From assembly GCF_001028705.1 (NCBI RefSeq), contig NZ_CP011770.1, forward strand, positions 3,351,501 through 3,415,500: 64,000 nt of DNA, given 5' to 3'. Made by a program: the position numbers and the translations under genes. The notes below the pieces were generated by a model. It ran no database searches and was not told the DNA's origin. It worked only from the letters and a program-made list of their open reading frames with translations. The DNA is from Croceicoccus naphthovorans. Its GTDB lineage: Bacteria; Pseudomonadota; Alphaproteobacteria; Sphingomonadales; Sphingomonadaceae. Below, in pieces: positions 49,452 through 57,501 of the stretch; position 1 is the first letter of the stretch; each line of letters begins with the position of its first letter.

Positions 49452-51338
49452 ATGGCCGAGCCGAGCGACCAGACTTATCCCGCCAACTTCGATCCCTATG
49501 CCGAGTACGAGCGGGTCGATTATCCCGACTTCGTGCCCGAGCCGGTGACATTCGGCCCGGCGCCGGACGAGGCGACATTGCTGGAACAGCTTCATGCGGT
49601 GTTCGGGTTCCGCACCTTTCGCGGCGTGCAGCAGCAGGTCGTGGACCGGGTTTTGCGCGGCGAATCGACATTGGCCGTCATGCCTACGGGCGCGGGCAAG
49701 TCGCTGACCTATCAGTTGCCCGCAACGATGGTGGGTGGGACGTGCGTGGTGATCAGTCCGCTGATCGCGCTGATGCACGACCAGTTGCGCAGCGCAGAGG
49801 CCAACGGCATCCGCGCCGCGACGCTGACCAGCGCGGACGAGAACCGTGCGGAGACGGTAGCGCGCCTGCGGGCGGGAGAGCTGGACCTGCTCTACGTCGC
49901 GCCCGAACGCGCCAGCCAGCCGCATTTCCGCGAATTGCTGGGCCAGTGTCGCATTGCACTGTTCGCGATAGACGAGGCGCATTGTGTGTCCGAATGGGGC
50001 CACGATTTCCGCCCGGACTATCGCCTGCTCCGCCCACTGATGGACCTGTTTCCGGGCGTGCCGCGCCTTGCGCTGACCGCGACGGCGGATGCACATACGC
50101 GGTCTGACATCCTGAACCAGCTGGGCATTCCGGAAGAGGGCATGATCGTCGCCGGGTTCGACCGGCCCAACATCCGGTATACGATCCGTCCGCGTGAAGG
50201 TCTGACGCAGCAATTGCGTCGGTTGCTGGCGGCCAATCCCGGTCCCGGCATCGTCTATGCCCCGACCCGTGCCGCGACCGAACGGCTGGCCGAGGCGCTT
50301 TCTGACGGTAGGCGCGAGGTGCGCGCCTATCACGCAGGTCTGCCGCCGGAGGTGCGCGCGGCCAACCAGTCCGCCTTCGTTGCCAGCGAGGACATGGTAA
50401 TTTGCGCCACCGTCGCCTTTGGCATGGGTATCGACAAGCCCGACGTGCGCTTCGTCGCCCACGCGGGCCTGCCGAAATCGATTGAGGCCTATTACCAGGA
50501 AACCGGCCGCGCGGGCAGAGACGGCGATCCGGCAACGGCGCACCTGTTCTGGGGCGCGGACGATTTCGCCCGTGCGCGGATGCGGGTGCAGGAGGTGGAG
50601 GAGGTGCGCCAGCAGGGCGAACGCACGCGGCTGTCGGCGCTGGGCGCACTGGTCGAGACTGCCGGCTGTCGCCGCGCGATCCTGCTGCGACATTTCGGCG
50701 AAACCCCGCCCGAAACCTGCGGCAACTGCGACAATTGCCTCGAACCGCCGAAGTCGGTCGATGCGACGGTGGTGGCGCAGAAGTATCTCTCCGCCGTGGC
50801 GCGCACGCGGCAGATGTACGGGGCGGGCCATATCGAGAGCGTGCTGCTGGGCCAGCATAGCGACCGCGCCAGCCAGCAGGGACACGATACGCTGTCGGTC
50901 TTTGGCATTGTCGAAGGCGAGGAAGCGGCGCTGCTGAAACCTGTGCAACGTGCGCTGCTGGTGCGCGGGGCATTGTTGCCGACCGAGCATGGCGGGCTGA
51001 TGCTGGGGCCGGAGGCGCGGACATATCTGAAGGGTGAGCAGCCGCTAGACCTCGTCCTGCCGCCAAAGCGCGAACGGGGGCGGGGTCGTAAGACCGGAGG
51101 ACAGGCGCTCAACCCCGTGGGCGATCCGTTGTTCGATGCGCTTCGCGAATTGCGCCGTGACATGGCGAAGGAGAACGGCGTGCCGCCCTATGTCATCTTC
51201 CACGATTCGGTCCTGCGCGACATGGCCGGGTTTCGCCCGCAAAGCCGCGAGGCGCTGGCCGATCTGCCAGGCATCGGGGGCAAGAAGCTCGACGCCTATG
51301 GCGAGCAGTTCCTGACCGTCATTCGACAGCATTCCTGA
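49452..51338 (+). CDS. recQ: ATP-dependent DNA helicase RecQ
   Basis: A 628-aa 3'-5' helicase. Motif I is MPTGAGKSLTYQLPA (about 80), motif II IDEAHCVSEWGHDFRPDYR (about 173), motif III TATADAHTRSDI, and motif VI QETGRAGRDGDP. The zinc-binding RQC region has CGNCDNCLEPP, and the C-terminal HRDC domain ends in FRPQSREALADLPGIGGKKLDAYG. The ATG at 49452 starts MAEPSDQTYPANFDPYAEYE, a longer lead than in E. coli. It is a single gene. No LexA-type box was seen in its upstream gap. Confidence 0.95.
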   Translation: MAEPSDQTYPANFDPYAEYERVDYPDFVPEPVTFGPAPDEATLLEQLHAVFGFRTFRGVQQQVVDRVLRGESTLAVMPTGAGKSLTYQLPATMVGGTCVVISPLIALMHDQLRSAEANGIRAATLTSADENRAETVARLRAGELDLLYVAPERASQPHFRELLGQCRIALFAIDEAHCVSEWGHDFRPDYRLLRPLMDLFPGVPRLALTATADAHTRSDILNQLGIPEEGMIVAGFDRPNIRYTIRPREGLTQQLRRLLAANPGPGIVYAPTRAATERLAEALSDGRREVRAYHAGLPPEVRAANQSAFVASEDMVICATVAFGMGIDKPDVRFVAHAGLPKSIEAYYQETGRAGRDGDPATAHLFWGADDFARARMRVQEVEEVRQQGERTRLSALGALVETAGCRRAILLRHFGETPPETCGNCDNCLEPPKSVDATVVAQKYLSAVARTRQMYGAGHIESVLLGQHSDRASQQGHDTLSVFGIVEGEEAALLKPVQRALLVRGALLPTEHGGLMLGPEARTYLKGEQPLDLVLPPKRERGRGRKTGGQALNPVGDPLFDALRELRRDMAKENGVPPYVIFHDSVLRDMAGFRPQSREALADLPGIGGKKLDAYGEQFLTVIRQHS

Positions 51339-51362
51339 CGCGCTTGCCCAAATCCCAGAATT

Positions 51363-51390
51363 GATATAAATGTAGTATCATATTTATATC
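51363..51390. promoter_or_regulatory. AT-rich inverted repeat upstream of the SPFH gene
   Basis: GATATAAAT (51363-51371) and ATTTATATC (51382-51390) are perfect 9-bp arms with a 10-nt spacer, 15 bp before the SPFH start. It stands out against the GC-rich surroundings. It is probably the operator/promoter of the SPFH cassette and a candidate target for the RHH protein encoded two genes on. Confidence 0.6.
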
Positions 51391-51405
51391 GTATAGGGGG
51401 ATTTC

Positions 51406-52287
51406 ATGGAACTCAAGTCAATGGATACCAGCACCGAATCGGGTGCGAGCACGACCAGCGGTTATCCGGTGCTGCTGGCGATTGCGGCAATGCTGGTGGT
51501 GATCGCCTACGAGGTGCTGGTCGCGGCCTACCCATCACCGGTGATCCTGATCGCGGCGGGCCTGATCTTCGCCTTCCTCAGTTCCGGCTTTTATATGCTG
51601 CAGCCCAACCAGGCATCGGTCATCACCCTGTTCGGGTCCTATCGCGGCACCGATCGCAAGCATGGGCTACGCTGGGTCTGGCCGTGGATGGGGCGCAAGA
51701 AGGTCAGCGCGCGGGCGAACAACATCCATTCCGAGCGGATCAAGATCAACGACAAGCGCGGCAATCCGATAGAGATCGCCTGCAACGTCGTGTGGCGCGT
51801 GCGCGATACGGCGCAGGCGACGTTCGATGTCGACGATTATCGCGAATTCGTGAACATCCAGATCGAGGCGGGTCTGCGCACCGTCGGTTCGCGCCACCCC
51901 TATGACGATATCGAGGAAGGCGAGGTCACGCTGCGCGGCGATAGCGACCAGGTGAATAGCGAACTGCTGACCGAGCTGAACGAACGGCTGAAGGTCGCCG
52001 GAATCGTCGTGGACGAGGCGGGGCTGACCCACCTTGCCTATGCGCCCGAAATCGCCGGGGCCATGCTGCGCCGCCAACAGGCCGAGGCGGTGATTGCCGC
52101 GAGGGCCAAGCTGGTGCTGGGTGCGGTTTCGATGGTGGAAATGGCGCTGGCCAAGCTCTCCGAGGACAACATCGTTCATCTCGACGACGAGCGGCGGGCG
52201 GCAATGGTCTCGAACCTGATGGTCGTGCTGTGCGGCGAACGCGATACGCAGCCGATCGTGAACGCCGGCACACTGTACAACGGATAA
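51406..52287 (+). CDS. SPFH/Band 7 domain membrane protein
   Basis: A 293-aa membrane scaffold-like protein. The N-terminal pair of hydrophobic helices is GYPVLLAIAAMLVVIAYEVLV and SPVILIAAGLIFAFLSSGFYML. The Band 7 domain follows: LQPNQASVITLFGSYRGTDRKHGLRWVWPW, IEIACNVVWRVRDTAQATFDVDDY and LNERLKVAGIVVDEAGLTHLAYAPEIAGAMLRRQQAEAVIAAR. The C-terminal part is helical. Related proteins organise membrane microdomains; the exact role is unknown. It is followed 15 bp on by a ribbon-helix-helix gene, a pairing I recall from distant bacteria, including actinobacteria. Confidence 0.9.
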   Translation: MELKSMDTSTESGASTTSGYPVLLAIAAMLVVIAYEVLVAAYPSPVILIAAGLIFAFLSSGFYMLQPNQASVITLFGSYRGTDRKHGLRWVWPWMGRKKVSARANNIHSERIKINDKRGNPIEIACNVVWRVRDTAQATFDVDDYREFVNIQIEAGLRTVGSRHPYDDIEEGEVTLRGDSDQVNSELLTELNERLKVAGIVVDEAGLTHLAYAPEIAGAMLRRQQAEAVIAARAKLVLGAVSMVEMALAKLSEDNIVHLDDERRAAMVSNLMVVLCGERDTQPIVNAGTLYNG

Positions 52288-52302
52288 CGGGAGCAGGCCT
52301 TC

Positions 52303-52515
52303 GTGCCAAAACCCTTGCCGCCATCACGCAAATCATTTGCCTTGCGGCTCGACCCGGCGCTTCATGCCGAGGTCGAGCGCATGGCCGCGCGCGACCTGCG
52401 CTCGGTCAACGCCGAGATCGAGTTCCTGCTGCGCGAAGCCCTTGCCAAGCGCGGCGTGAAGGTCGCTGTCAGCGAGCAACCACGCCGGGGTCGCCCTCTG
52501 AAACAGGAGGACTGA
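52303..52515 (+). CDS. Arc/MetJ-type ribbon-helix-helix DNA-binding protein
   Basis: A 70-aa RHH protein: KSFALRLDPALHAEVERMAARDLRSVNAEIEFLLREAL has the beta strand (FALRLDP) and two helices. The tail is basic (RRGRPLKQ). The start is GTG 52303. It might regulate its own cassette through the inverted repeat at 51363-51390, or bind elsewhere. It resembles antitoxin-type RHH proteins, but no toxin-like gene is adjacent. It ends 1 bp before the next small gene. Confidence 0.83.
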   Translation: MPKPLPPSRKSFALRLDPALHAEVERMAARDLRSVNAEIEFLLREALAKRGVKVAVSEQPRRGRPLKQED

Positions 52516-52516
52516 G

Positions 52517-52642
52517 ATGCTTCACATCATGCTGCGCCGCCATGGTTTCGAGAACAGGCGCGTGCCGACCGCCACTATCCGCATGATCGTCCTTGGATCG
52601 GCGGTAATGCTGGCGCTCGGCATCGCGCTGCGGCTGTCCTAG
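52517..52642 (+). CDS. 41-aa single-pass membrane micro-protein
   Basis: Read directly: ATG 52517 preceded by ACAGGAGGACTGAG, a strong ribosome binding site. The product is MLHIMLRRHGFENRRVPTAT followed by one hydrophobic helix (MIVLGSAVMLALGIALRL). It has a basic cytosolic N-terminus. It has no known family for me. It directly follows the RHH gene and ends in TAG that shares CTAG with the terC stop on the opposite strand. It seems to be the third member of the SPFH cassette. Confidence 0.6.
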   Translation: MLHIMLRRHGFENRRVPTATIRMIVLGSAVMLALGIALRLS

Positions 52643-53622
52643 GCTTCCGGGGTCAGCGGCTCCCCCCGCGTCTTCCACAGTGAATAGCCGACGCCGCCTG
52701 CGATCAGCGCGAAGGTCACGCCAAGGCTGATCGCGGGTGGGAACTTGGCCCCGCCCAGCAGGAAGTCCGCCACGAAAATCTTGCCTCCGATAAACACCAG
52801 AACCGACGCCAGCGCATATTTCAGGTAGGCGAAGCGGTTGATCATTGCCGCCAGCGCGAAATAGAGCGCGCGCAGGCCGAGGATGGCCATGATGTTCGAG
52901 GTGTAGACGATGAACGTGTCGGTCGTGATCGCGAAGATCGCGGGCACCGAATCGACCGCGAACACCAGATCGGCCAGATTGATGACTACCAGCGCCAATA
53001 GCAGCGGCGTCGCCGCGCGAGTGATCTTGCCGTTGGCATCGGGCACCCGCACGAAGAACTTCTGCCCGTGCAGTTCCTTCGTCACCCGCATGTGGCGGCT
53101 GATCCAGCGGACCGCCGGGTTGTTGCCGATGTCGGGATCGTGGTCGCTGGTGAAGAACATCTTCACGCCGGTGAACACCAGGAACGCGGCGAAGATATAC
53201 AGTACCCAGTAGGCTTCCTGCACCAAGGCAGCGCCGCCCGCGATCATCAGACCGCGCAGCACGATGACCGCCATGATGCCCCACAGCAGGGCGCGGTACT
53301 GGTACTTTGCCGGGATGGCGAAAAAGGTGAAGATCAGGCTGATCACGAAGACGTTGTCGATCGACAGCGCCTTTTCGATGAAGAAGCCGGTGTAGTACTG
53401 CATCCCGGCCTCGCCGCCCTTGGCGTGCCAGACCCATGCGCCGAACAGCATTGCGATGCCGATGTAGAAGGCCGTCAGCTTCAGCGATTCGCCGATGCCC
53501 ATCTCGCGATCCTCTTTGTGGAGGATGCCGAGGTCGAACGCGGTCAGCGCCGCGACGAGGGCGAGGAAAGCGAGCCAGAACCAAGCAGGCGTGCCCAGCC
53601 AGTCTGCGAAGAGAAATTCCAT
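52639..53622 (-). CDS. TerC family integral membrane protein (Alx-like)
   Basis: A 327-aa protein with about nine transmembrane helices. Conserved Asp motifs are EKALSIDNVFVISLIF and INLADLVFAVDSVPAIFAITTD, the defining pair of TerC/Alx. This family is linked to manganese export and metal supply to exported enzymes. The C-terminal end is short and cytosolic. I looked upstream for a yybP-ykoY manganese riboswitch and did not find its core. The DUF465 gene lies 14 bp upstream, so they probably share a transcript. Confidence 0.93.
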   Translation of the reverse strand: MEFLFADWLGTPAWFWLAFLALVAALTAFDLGILHKEDREMGIGESLKLTAFYIGIAMLFGAWVWHAKGGEAGMQYYTGFFIEKALSIDNVFVISLIFTFFAIPAKYQYRALLWGIMAVIVLRGLMIAGGAALVQEAYWVLYIFAAFLVFTGVKMFFTSDHDPDIGNNPAVRWISRHMRVTKELHGQKFFVRVPDANGKITRAATPLLLALVVINLADLVFAVDSVPAIFAITTDTFIVYTSNIMAILGLRALYFALAAMINRFAYLKYALASVLVFIGGKIFVADFLLGGAKFPPAISLGVTFALIAGGVGYSLWKTRGEPLTPEA

Positions 53623-53636
53623 CGGTGCTCTCCCAA

Positions 53637-53813
53637 TCAGGCGTGGATCGGCAGGGGGTGGCTGGACAGCCGCCGCAGCCGGTTTTTCAGCGCGGCCTTG
53701 CGCAAGGCCAGGCGCGCGATTTCGAGTCGATCGCGGCGGGTGCGCTGGGCGCGGCGGAGCTGATCGTCGAGCCTTTGCAGACGTTCAAGCAGGCGGAAGA
53801 AACGGTCGGACAT
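53637..53813 (-). CDS. DUF465/YdcH-like small basic coiled-coil protein
   Basis: A 58-aa frame read directly: MSDRFFRLLERLQRLDDQLR then RAQRTRRDRLEIARLALRKA and ALKNRLRRLS. A two-helix, Leu/Arg-rich hairpin like this is typical of DUF465 (YdcH), common in sphingomonads. The function is unknown. The start may be the ATG at 53813 or the one directly before it (53816). A GAAAGGGAAT ribosome binding site precedes. It sits 14 bp upstream of terC. Confidence 0.68.
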   Translation of the reverse strand: MSDRFFRLLERLQRLDDQLRRAQRTRRDRLEIARLALRKAALKNRLRRLSSHPLPIHA

Positions 53814-53877
53814 CATATTCCCTTTCGAAACGAATGGCGTTCGATCGGGTGAGGGCGATGATCCAGTTGGGCTTGCG

Positions 53878-53926
53878 GGGCTATTTGAACAGCCCGGACT
53901 GGCATCGGTCTTACCCGATGCGGTCC
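53878..53926. other. Tandem stem-loops between ribA and the DUF465-terC pair
   Basis: GGGCT/AGCCC with an 8-nt loop (53878-53895) is directly followed by a second structure. That one has GGAC/GTCC outer pairing and GCATCGG/CCGATGC with a 6-nt loop (53896-53926). There is no T tract. It lies in the 242-bp gap 53817-54058, which has no gene. It may be a 5' leader of the DUF465-terC transcript. Confidence 0.4.
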
Positions 53927-54058
53927 GACATCACGTGGCGTTTTCCGGCAATGACCCTTGGGCTGCTGCCAACAACGCCGCGCCAGAGGGGCCCGGTCCC
54001 GCGAGGGGCAATGTGCGGGCTTTGCGAGCCGAATGCAAGGGACTCGCCAATCGCGGGG

Positions 54059-55141
54059 CTAGAGCAGGTGCCCGGTCCGGTCGCGCTTGGTGTCGAGATA
54101 GCGGGCGTTGTGGGGGTTGGCTGGCAACTGGTGTGGCACGCGTTCGATGACGTTGACGCCCACGGCCTGCAACGCCGCGACTTTCTCAGGGTTGTTGGTC
54201 ATCAACCGGATCGCCGGAACGCCCAAGAGGGACAGCATCCGTGCCGCCACCGGGAAATCGCGTGCCTCTGTCGGCAGGCCCAGCCGGTTGTTGGCATCGA
54301 CCGTGTCATAGCCCTGATCCTGCAACCGATAGGCGCGCAGCTTGTTGATCAGGCCGATCCCCCGCCCTTCCTGTCGCAAGTAGAGCAGGACGCCATAGCC
54401 GCCCTTGTCGGCCTCTTCCGCCATTGCCGCCAGCGCGGCATCGAGCTGCGGGCCGCAATCGCACTTCAGGCTGGTGAGCACGTCGCCGGTCAGGCATTCC
54501 GAATGCAGGCGGACCAGCGGCGTGGCCTCGGACCGCTGTTCGCCCACGATCAGCGCCACATGTTCGCGCAAATCGTCCGGCGCGCGGAAGGCGACAATCT
54601 CGCACGCCTCGGCCGCGGCGGTCGGCAGGTGGGCGCGGGCTTGAACCGTCAGGCGGTGCGGGTCCTGAAACGCGGCCAGGTCGGCGACGTCGCAGTCCAC
54701 GACGTTCTCCGCCGGATCGGGATCGACGAGGAAGCAAGGCAGCACCCCGGCCAATCGCGCCAGCGTCATTGCCGCTTGCGCCGCCTCGTTCGCTTCCAGC
54801 GGTTGCGCGCGGAACGGCCCGGCCAGCGGGTGCAACAGGTCTTGCGACGGATCGGCCAGTCCGCGCGCCAGAGGCAACGTGAACGGTTCTGCCGCGCGGA
54901 TCAGGGCCGGGGCATCGGGCACGGCAGCATCGCGCTGGTTGGCCAGCTTCAGCGTCACGGCGCGGGCTGCAGAAAGGAGAAGGCGCGGCGCGGTGGTCTG
55001 CCCGCTTTCATACCCGGTTTCCGCGCAGAGCAGCGTCAGCGCCCCGTCCGACCCGCTGATGCGGATCGGCCACCCGTGGCGCAGCGCGTCGATCACCTGC
55101 GCGGCGCGGCGGGGCCCCCGACCTATGTCGTTCTCGGTCAC
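54059..55141 (-). CDS. ribA: GTP cyclohydrolase II with N-terminal extension
   Basis: First step of riboflavin synthesis. The C-terminal about 190 residues are a full RibA domain with the zinc site VRLHSECLTGDVLTSLKCDCG, then LLYLRQEGRGIGLINKL and MTNNPEKVAALQAVGVNV. The N-terminal about 165 residues (VIDALRHGWPIRISG, SAARAVTLKLANQRDA) faintly follow the RibB pattern but lack its acidic loop and HTVD-type motif. DHBP synthase activity is therefore not expected. The start is at 55141. xth begins just upstream with a 7-bp gap to its stop, so the two may be co-transcribed. Confidence 0.92.
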   Translation of the reverse strand: MTENDIGRGPRRAAQVIDALRHGWPIRISGSDGALTLLCAETGYESGQTTAPRLLLSAARAVTLKLANQRDAAVPDAPALIRAAEPFTLPLARGLADPSQDLLHPLAGPFRAQPLEANEAAQAAMTLARLAGVLPCFLVDPDPAENVVDCDVADLAAFQDPHRLTVQARAHLPTAAAEACEIVAFRAPDDLREHVALIVGEQRSEATPLVRLHSECLTGDVLTSLKCDCGPQLDAALAAMAEEADKGGYGVLLYLRQEGRGIGLINKLRAYRLQDQGYDTVDANNRLGLPTEARDFPVAARMLSLLGVPAIRLMTNNPEKVAALQAVGVNVIERVPHQLPANPHNARYLDTKRDRTGHLL

Positions 55142-55148
55142 CGCTTCC

Positions 55149-55958
55149 TCACAGGGCGAACTCGGTGATCAGCGGTACGTGGTCCGAAGGCTGCTCCCAC
55201 TTGCGCGTTTCCTCGACGAAGCGGTGTGAGACCGATTGCGCTGCTAGATCGGGCGACGCCCACATGTGATCGAGCCTGCGCCCCTGATCCTTCTGCCGCC
55301 AGTACGAGCGGTATGACCACCACGAGTAGTTGCGTTCGGGCGCGGGGATGTGCTTGCGGCCCAGATCGACCCAGCCATGCGCATCGGCCAGCTTGCCAAG
55401 CGTCTCCACCTCGATCGGGGTGTGGCTTACGACCTTCAGCAGCGCCTTGTGATCGTAGACGTCGCATTCCAGCGGCGCGATATTGAAATCGCCGACCAGC
55501 AGCGTGGGTCGGTCGATCTTGTCCGCCCAGCGGGTCATGCGCTCAAGGAAATCCAGCTTCTGACCAAACTTCGGGTTCACCTCGCGGTCTGCGACGTCGC
55601 CGCCGGCGGGGATATAGACGTTTTCAAGGATCATGCCCTGACCCTTGCCGTGCAGCTCTACGCCGACGTGACGCGCCTCACCATTGTCTTGCCAGTCGTG
55701 GCGGCTGAATTCGGTGAAGGGCACTTTGCTGACGGTGGCGACGCCGTGATAGCCCTTTTGCCCGTGGATCGCGCGGTGGGCATAGCCCAGCGCTTCGAAC
55801 GCATCGTGCGGAAACAGGTGTTCGGCGACCTTGATCTCTTGCAGGCACAGCACATCGGGGGCCTGTTCGGTCAGAACCTTGGCCACCTGGTCGATCCGCA
55901 GGCGGACCGAGTTTATGTTCCATGTCGCGATGCTGAGATTGCTGCCGGTCATGGCCAT
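55149..55958 (-). CDS. xth: Exodeoxyribonuclease III
   Basis: An AP endonuclease/3'-exonuclease for base-excision repair. It shows LSIATWNINSVRLRIDQV, VLCLQEIKV (catalytic Glu), GDFNIAPLECDVYD, NYSWWSYR and RRLDHMWAS with final PSDHVPLITEF (catalytic Asp/His). The length of about 269 aa is normal. Starts possible at 55958 (MAMTGSN) or 55952 (MTGSN); AGGGG lies 11 nt before the first. It is followed closely by ribA. Upstream lies a 317-bp gap without a protein gene but with a candidate small RNA. Confidence 0.94.
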   Translation of the reverse strand: MAMTGSNLSIATWNINSVRLRIDQVAKVLTEQAPDVLCLQEIKVAEHLFPHDAFEALGYAHRAIHGQKGYHGVATVSKVPFTEFSRHDWQDNGEARHVGVELHGKGQGMILENVYIPAGGDVADREVNPKFGQKLDFLERMTRWADKIDRPTLLVGDFNIAPLECDVYDHKALLKVVSHTPIEVETLGKLADAHGWVDLGRKHIPAPERNYSWWSYRSYWRQKDQGRRLDHMWASPDLAAQSVSHRFVEETRKWEQPSDHVPLITEFAL

Positions 55959-56013
55959 GCGCAATAAGGCCCCTGCGGCCAAAGTCCACTACCGCCGGAA
56001 ATGGCGCCGAAAA

Positions 56014-56146
56014 TGGAAAACCCCCGACCCGGGGGCAATGGGTCGAGGGTTCCATTCGCGTTCGTCACGCTCGGCAAGATGCGTTCGTATCGGAACCGGG
56101 CAACAGGGGGGAAACCCGGACCTGCGCATCTTGTCTGAACATTTTT
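56014..56146 (-). ncRNA. Candidate small RNA ending in a rho-independent terminator
   Basis: The 317-bp gap between xth and lolA has no convincing ORF but two strong structures on the minus strand. The first is a long hairpin: CAAGATGCG/CGCATCTTG (56075-56083, 56125-56133) with inner CCGGG/CCCGG around a C-rich loop. The second is a 12-bp terminator stem (56019-56030, 56040-56051) followed by TTTTCC. C-rich loops that can pair with ribosome binding sites occur in several alphaproteobacterial sRNAs. No promoter was identified with confidence, so it could also be the 3' end of the lolA transcript. Confidence 0.45.
56019..56051 (-). terminator. Rho-independent terminator upstream of xth
   Basis: The minus strand reads AACCCTCGACCC, a 9-nt loop, then GGGTCGGGGGTT and further T residues; the stem has one T:G wobble. 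It lies 61 bp before the xth start, so it must end an upstream transcript (lolA or a small RNA). Confidence 0.65.
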
Positions 56147-56275
56147 AGCGGTTGGGCCTGTCGCGCAGATGAACGGTAACCAACGGTTCACCGCAACTCG
56201 TCGCCCCCGCCGCACGGCCCGGCGTTCAATCGCGCCAAACCTGTCAGGAAGCGACGCGAAGCTGAACGAATGACC

Positions 56276-56926
56276 TCAACGCTTGGTGCGGGCACGGACG
56301 TCCTTGAACATGAAAGTGCCGTTGCCGATGTCCATGCCATAACGCTGATTGGTAAGGTCGATGCGTGTCATCTTGTTTTGCGAATCGACAGATACCCACC
56401 CGGCAAGCTGCATGCCGCCCGGGGCACTGGCCTTACGCTCGAAAATCATCGTCATCGTGCCGTATTCGGGATGCTTGGGATCGCGAATGCGGACGCTGGT
56501 CACGCCGGGGTGGTTGGTCGGCATCAGGGTACCGTACTTGCTGATGTCGCCATCGGGCTGAAGTAGAGCGCCCAGCGGACTGTTCTTGATCGGCCAGACC
56601 TGCTTTTGATTCACTTCATAATCCAACATCGTCAGGCGGCTGCCGTCGGACACGATGAGAACGGGCACGTCCTTCTGGTACTCGAAGCGGATCTTGCCCG
56701 GGCGCTTTAGCGCCATCGTGCCGCGAACCTGCTGGCCGCTACGGTCGGTCTGGGTAAAGCTGGCGCGCATCGTGCTGATGGCGCGCAGGGCCTTAACCGC
56801 CTCCTCCATCTTGGTGGATTGCGCGGCCGCCGCGGGAACGACGGGGGCAACTAGCGCGGCTGGAGCGGCAAGGGCGAGCAACCCGGCGCCAAGCGCGCGG
56901 GCGGTGCGATTCGTGAGTTTGTTCAT
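56276..56926 (-). CDS. lolA: Outer-membrane lipoprotein carrier LolA-like protein
   Basis: Periplasmic chaperone carrying lipoproteins from LolCDE to the outer membrane. The 216-aa protein has a signal peptide ending APVVPAAAAQS. LolA fold segments are MEEAVKALRAISTMRASFTQTDRSGQQVRGTMALKRPGKIRFEY, then IVSDGSRLTMLDYEVNQKQVW and LAGWVSVDSQNKMTRIDLTNQRYG. The start is ATG 56926 or the ATG two codons upstream (56932). No LolB gene is seen nearby. It is followed by the gap with the candidate sRNA. Confidence 0.9.
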   Translation of the reverse strand: MNKLTNRTARALGAGLLALAAPAALVAPVVPAAAAQSTKMEEAVKALRAISTMRASFTQTDRSGQQVRGTMALKRPGKIRFEYQKDVPVLIVSDGSRLTMLDYEVNQKQVWPIKNSPLGALLQPDGDISKYGTLMPTNHPGVTSVRIRDPKHPEYGTMTMIFERKASAPGGMQLAGWVSVDSQNKMTRIDLTNQRYGMDIGNGTFMFKDVRARTKR

Positions 56927-57076
56927 AATCATCCCGGTTTATCTAACAGTCGGGCATTTAACCCGCCGTGAACCGGGGGCGTTCCCGCAGGTTTGCGGGA
57001 TTCGCCGATAAATCGCGCGCCCGATACGATAAATCGAGCCGCGCGAGGCGGAGGCGCGAACCTCCGCCGCGCAAGA

Positions 57077-57244
57077 TCACTTGATCTTGGCTTCCTTGAA
57101 GTCGACATGCTTGCGCACGACGGGATCGTACTTCCGCTGGACCATCTTCTCGGTCATGTTGCGGGGGTTCTTCTTGGTTACGTAGAAGAAGCCGGTGTCG
57201 GCGGTCGATACCAGCCGGATCTTGACGGTTGCGGGCTTCGCCAT
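57077..57244 (-). CDS. rpmG: 50S ribosomal protein L33
   Basis: A 55-aa ribosomal protein read directly: [20 protein letters not shown] then [20 protein letters not shown] and [15 protein letters not shown]. It is full length for L33 and has no zinc-binding Cys pairs, so it is the Cys-free (C-minus) type. Its own promoter must lie in the 257-bp upstream gap (57245-57501), which also holds the terminator of the next gene. Confidence 0.95.
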   Translation of the reverse strand: MAKPATVKIRLVSTADTGFFYVTKKNPRNMTEKMVQRKYDPVVRKHVDFKEAKIK

Positions 57245-57452
57245 GGCGTTTTCCTGATACTTCCTTGGTGCGCGCGGCTGGCTTTTGGCCTGCCTCGCGA
57301 ACGATCAAACTCGCGGGTTCATCTAAAAAGCGAAAAGCGGGAATCGCATCTCTGCGCCCGCAATGCGGTGGGGCCTTTGCGCGAAAGGGGCCGTCAAGTC
57401 AAGCGGTGCGGCCCCGTTGGCGGGCCAGTCTTGTCACAGGCACCCAAACGAA

Positions 57453-57480
57453 AACGGCGCCGGATCGCTCCGGCGCCGTT
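57453..57480. terminator. Terminator after the small acidic lipoprotein gene
   Basis: AACGGCGCCGGA/TCCGGCGCCGTT arms surround a 4-nt loop; on the minus strand it is followed by TTCG and T-rich sequence. It lies 21 bp past the stop at 57502. Confidence 0.88.
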
Positions 57481-57501
57481 CCCACTTGCAACAGGCAAAG
57501 C

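Noticed and set aside
49347..50990. Long minus-strand frame opposite recQ, and similar ones at 34802-36520 and 39905-41488 on the plus strand
   Set aside because: All lie antisense to genes with complete motifs and have shadow-type amino acid composition.
53817..54058. yybP-ykoY manganese riboswitch before terC
   Set aside because: The conserved core sequence is not visible; only unexplained hairpins are present.
55949..56215. 88-codon minus-strand frame upstream of xth
   Set aside because: It runs through a terminator and hairpins, is Arg/Pro/Gly-rich, has no ribosome binding site and ends inside the xth start.
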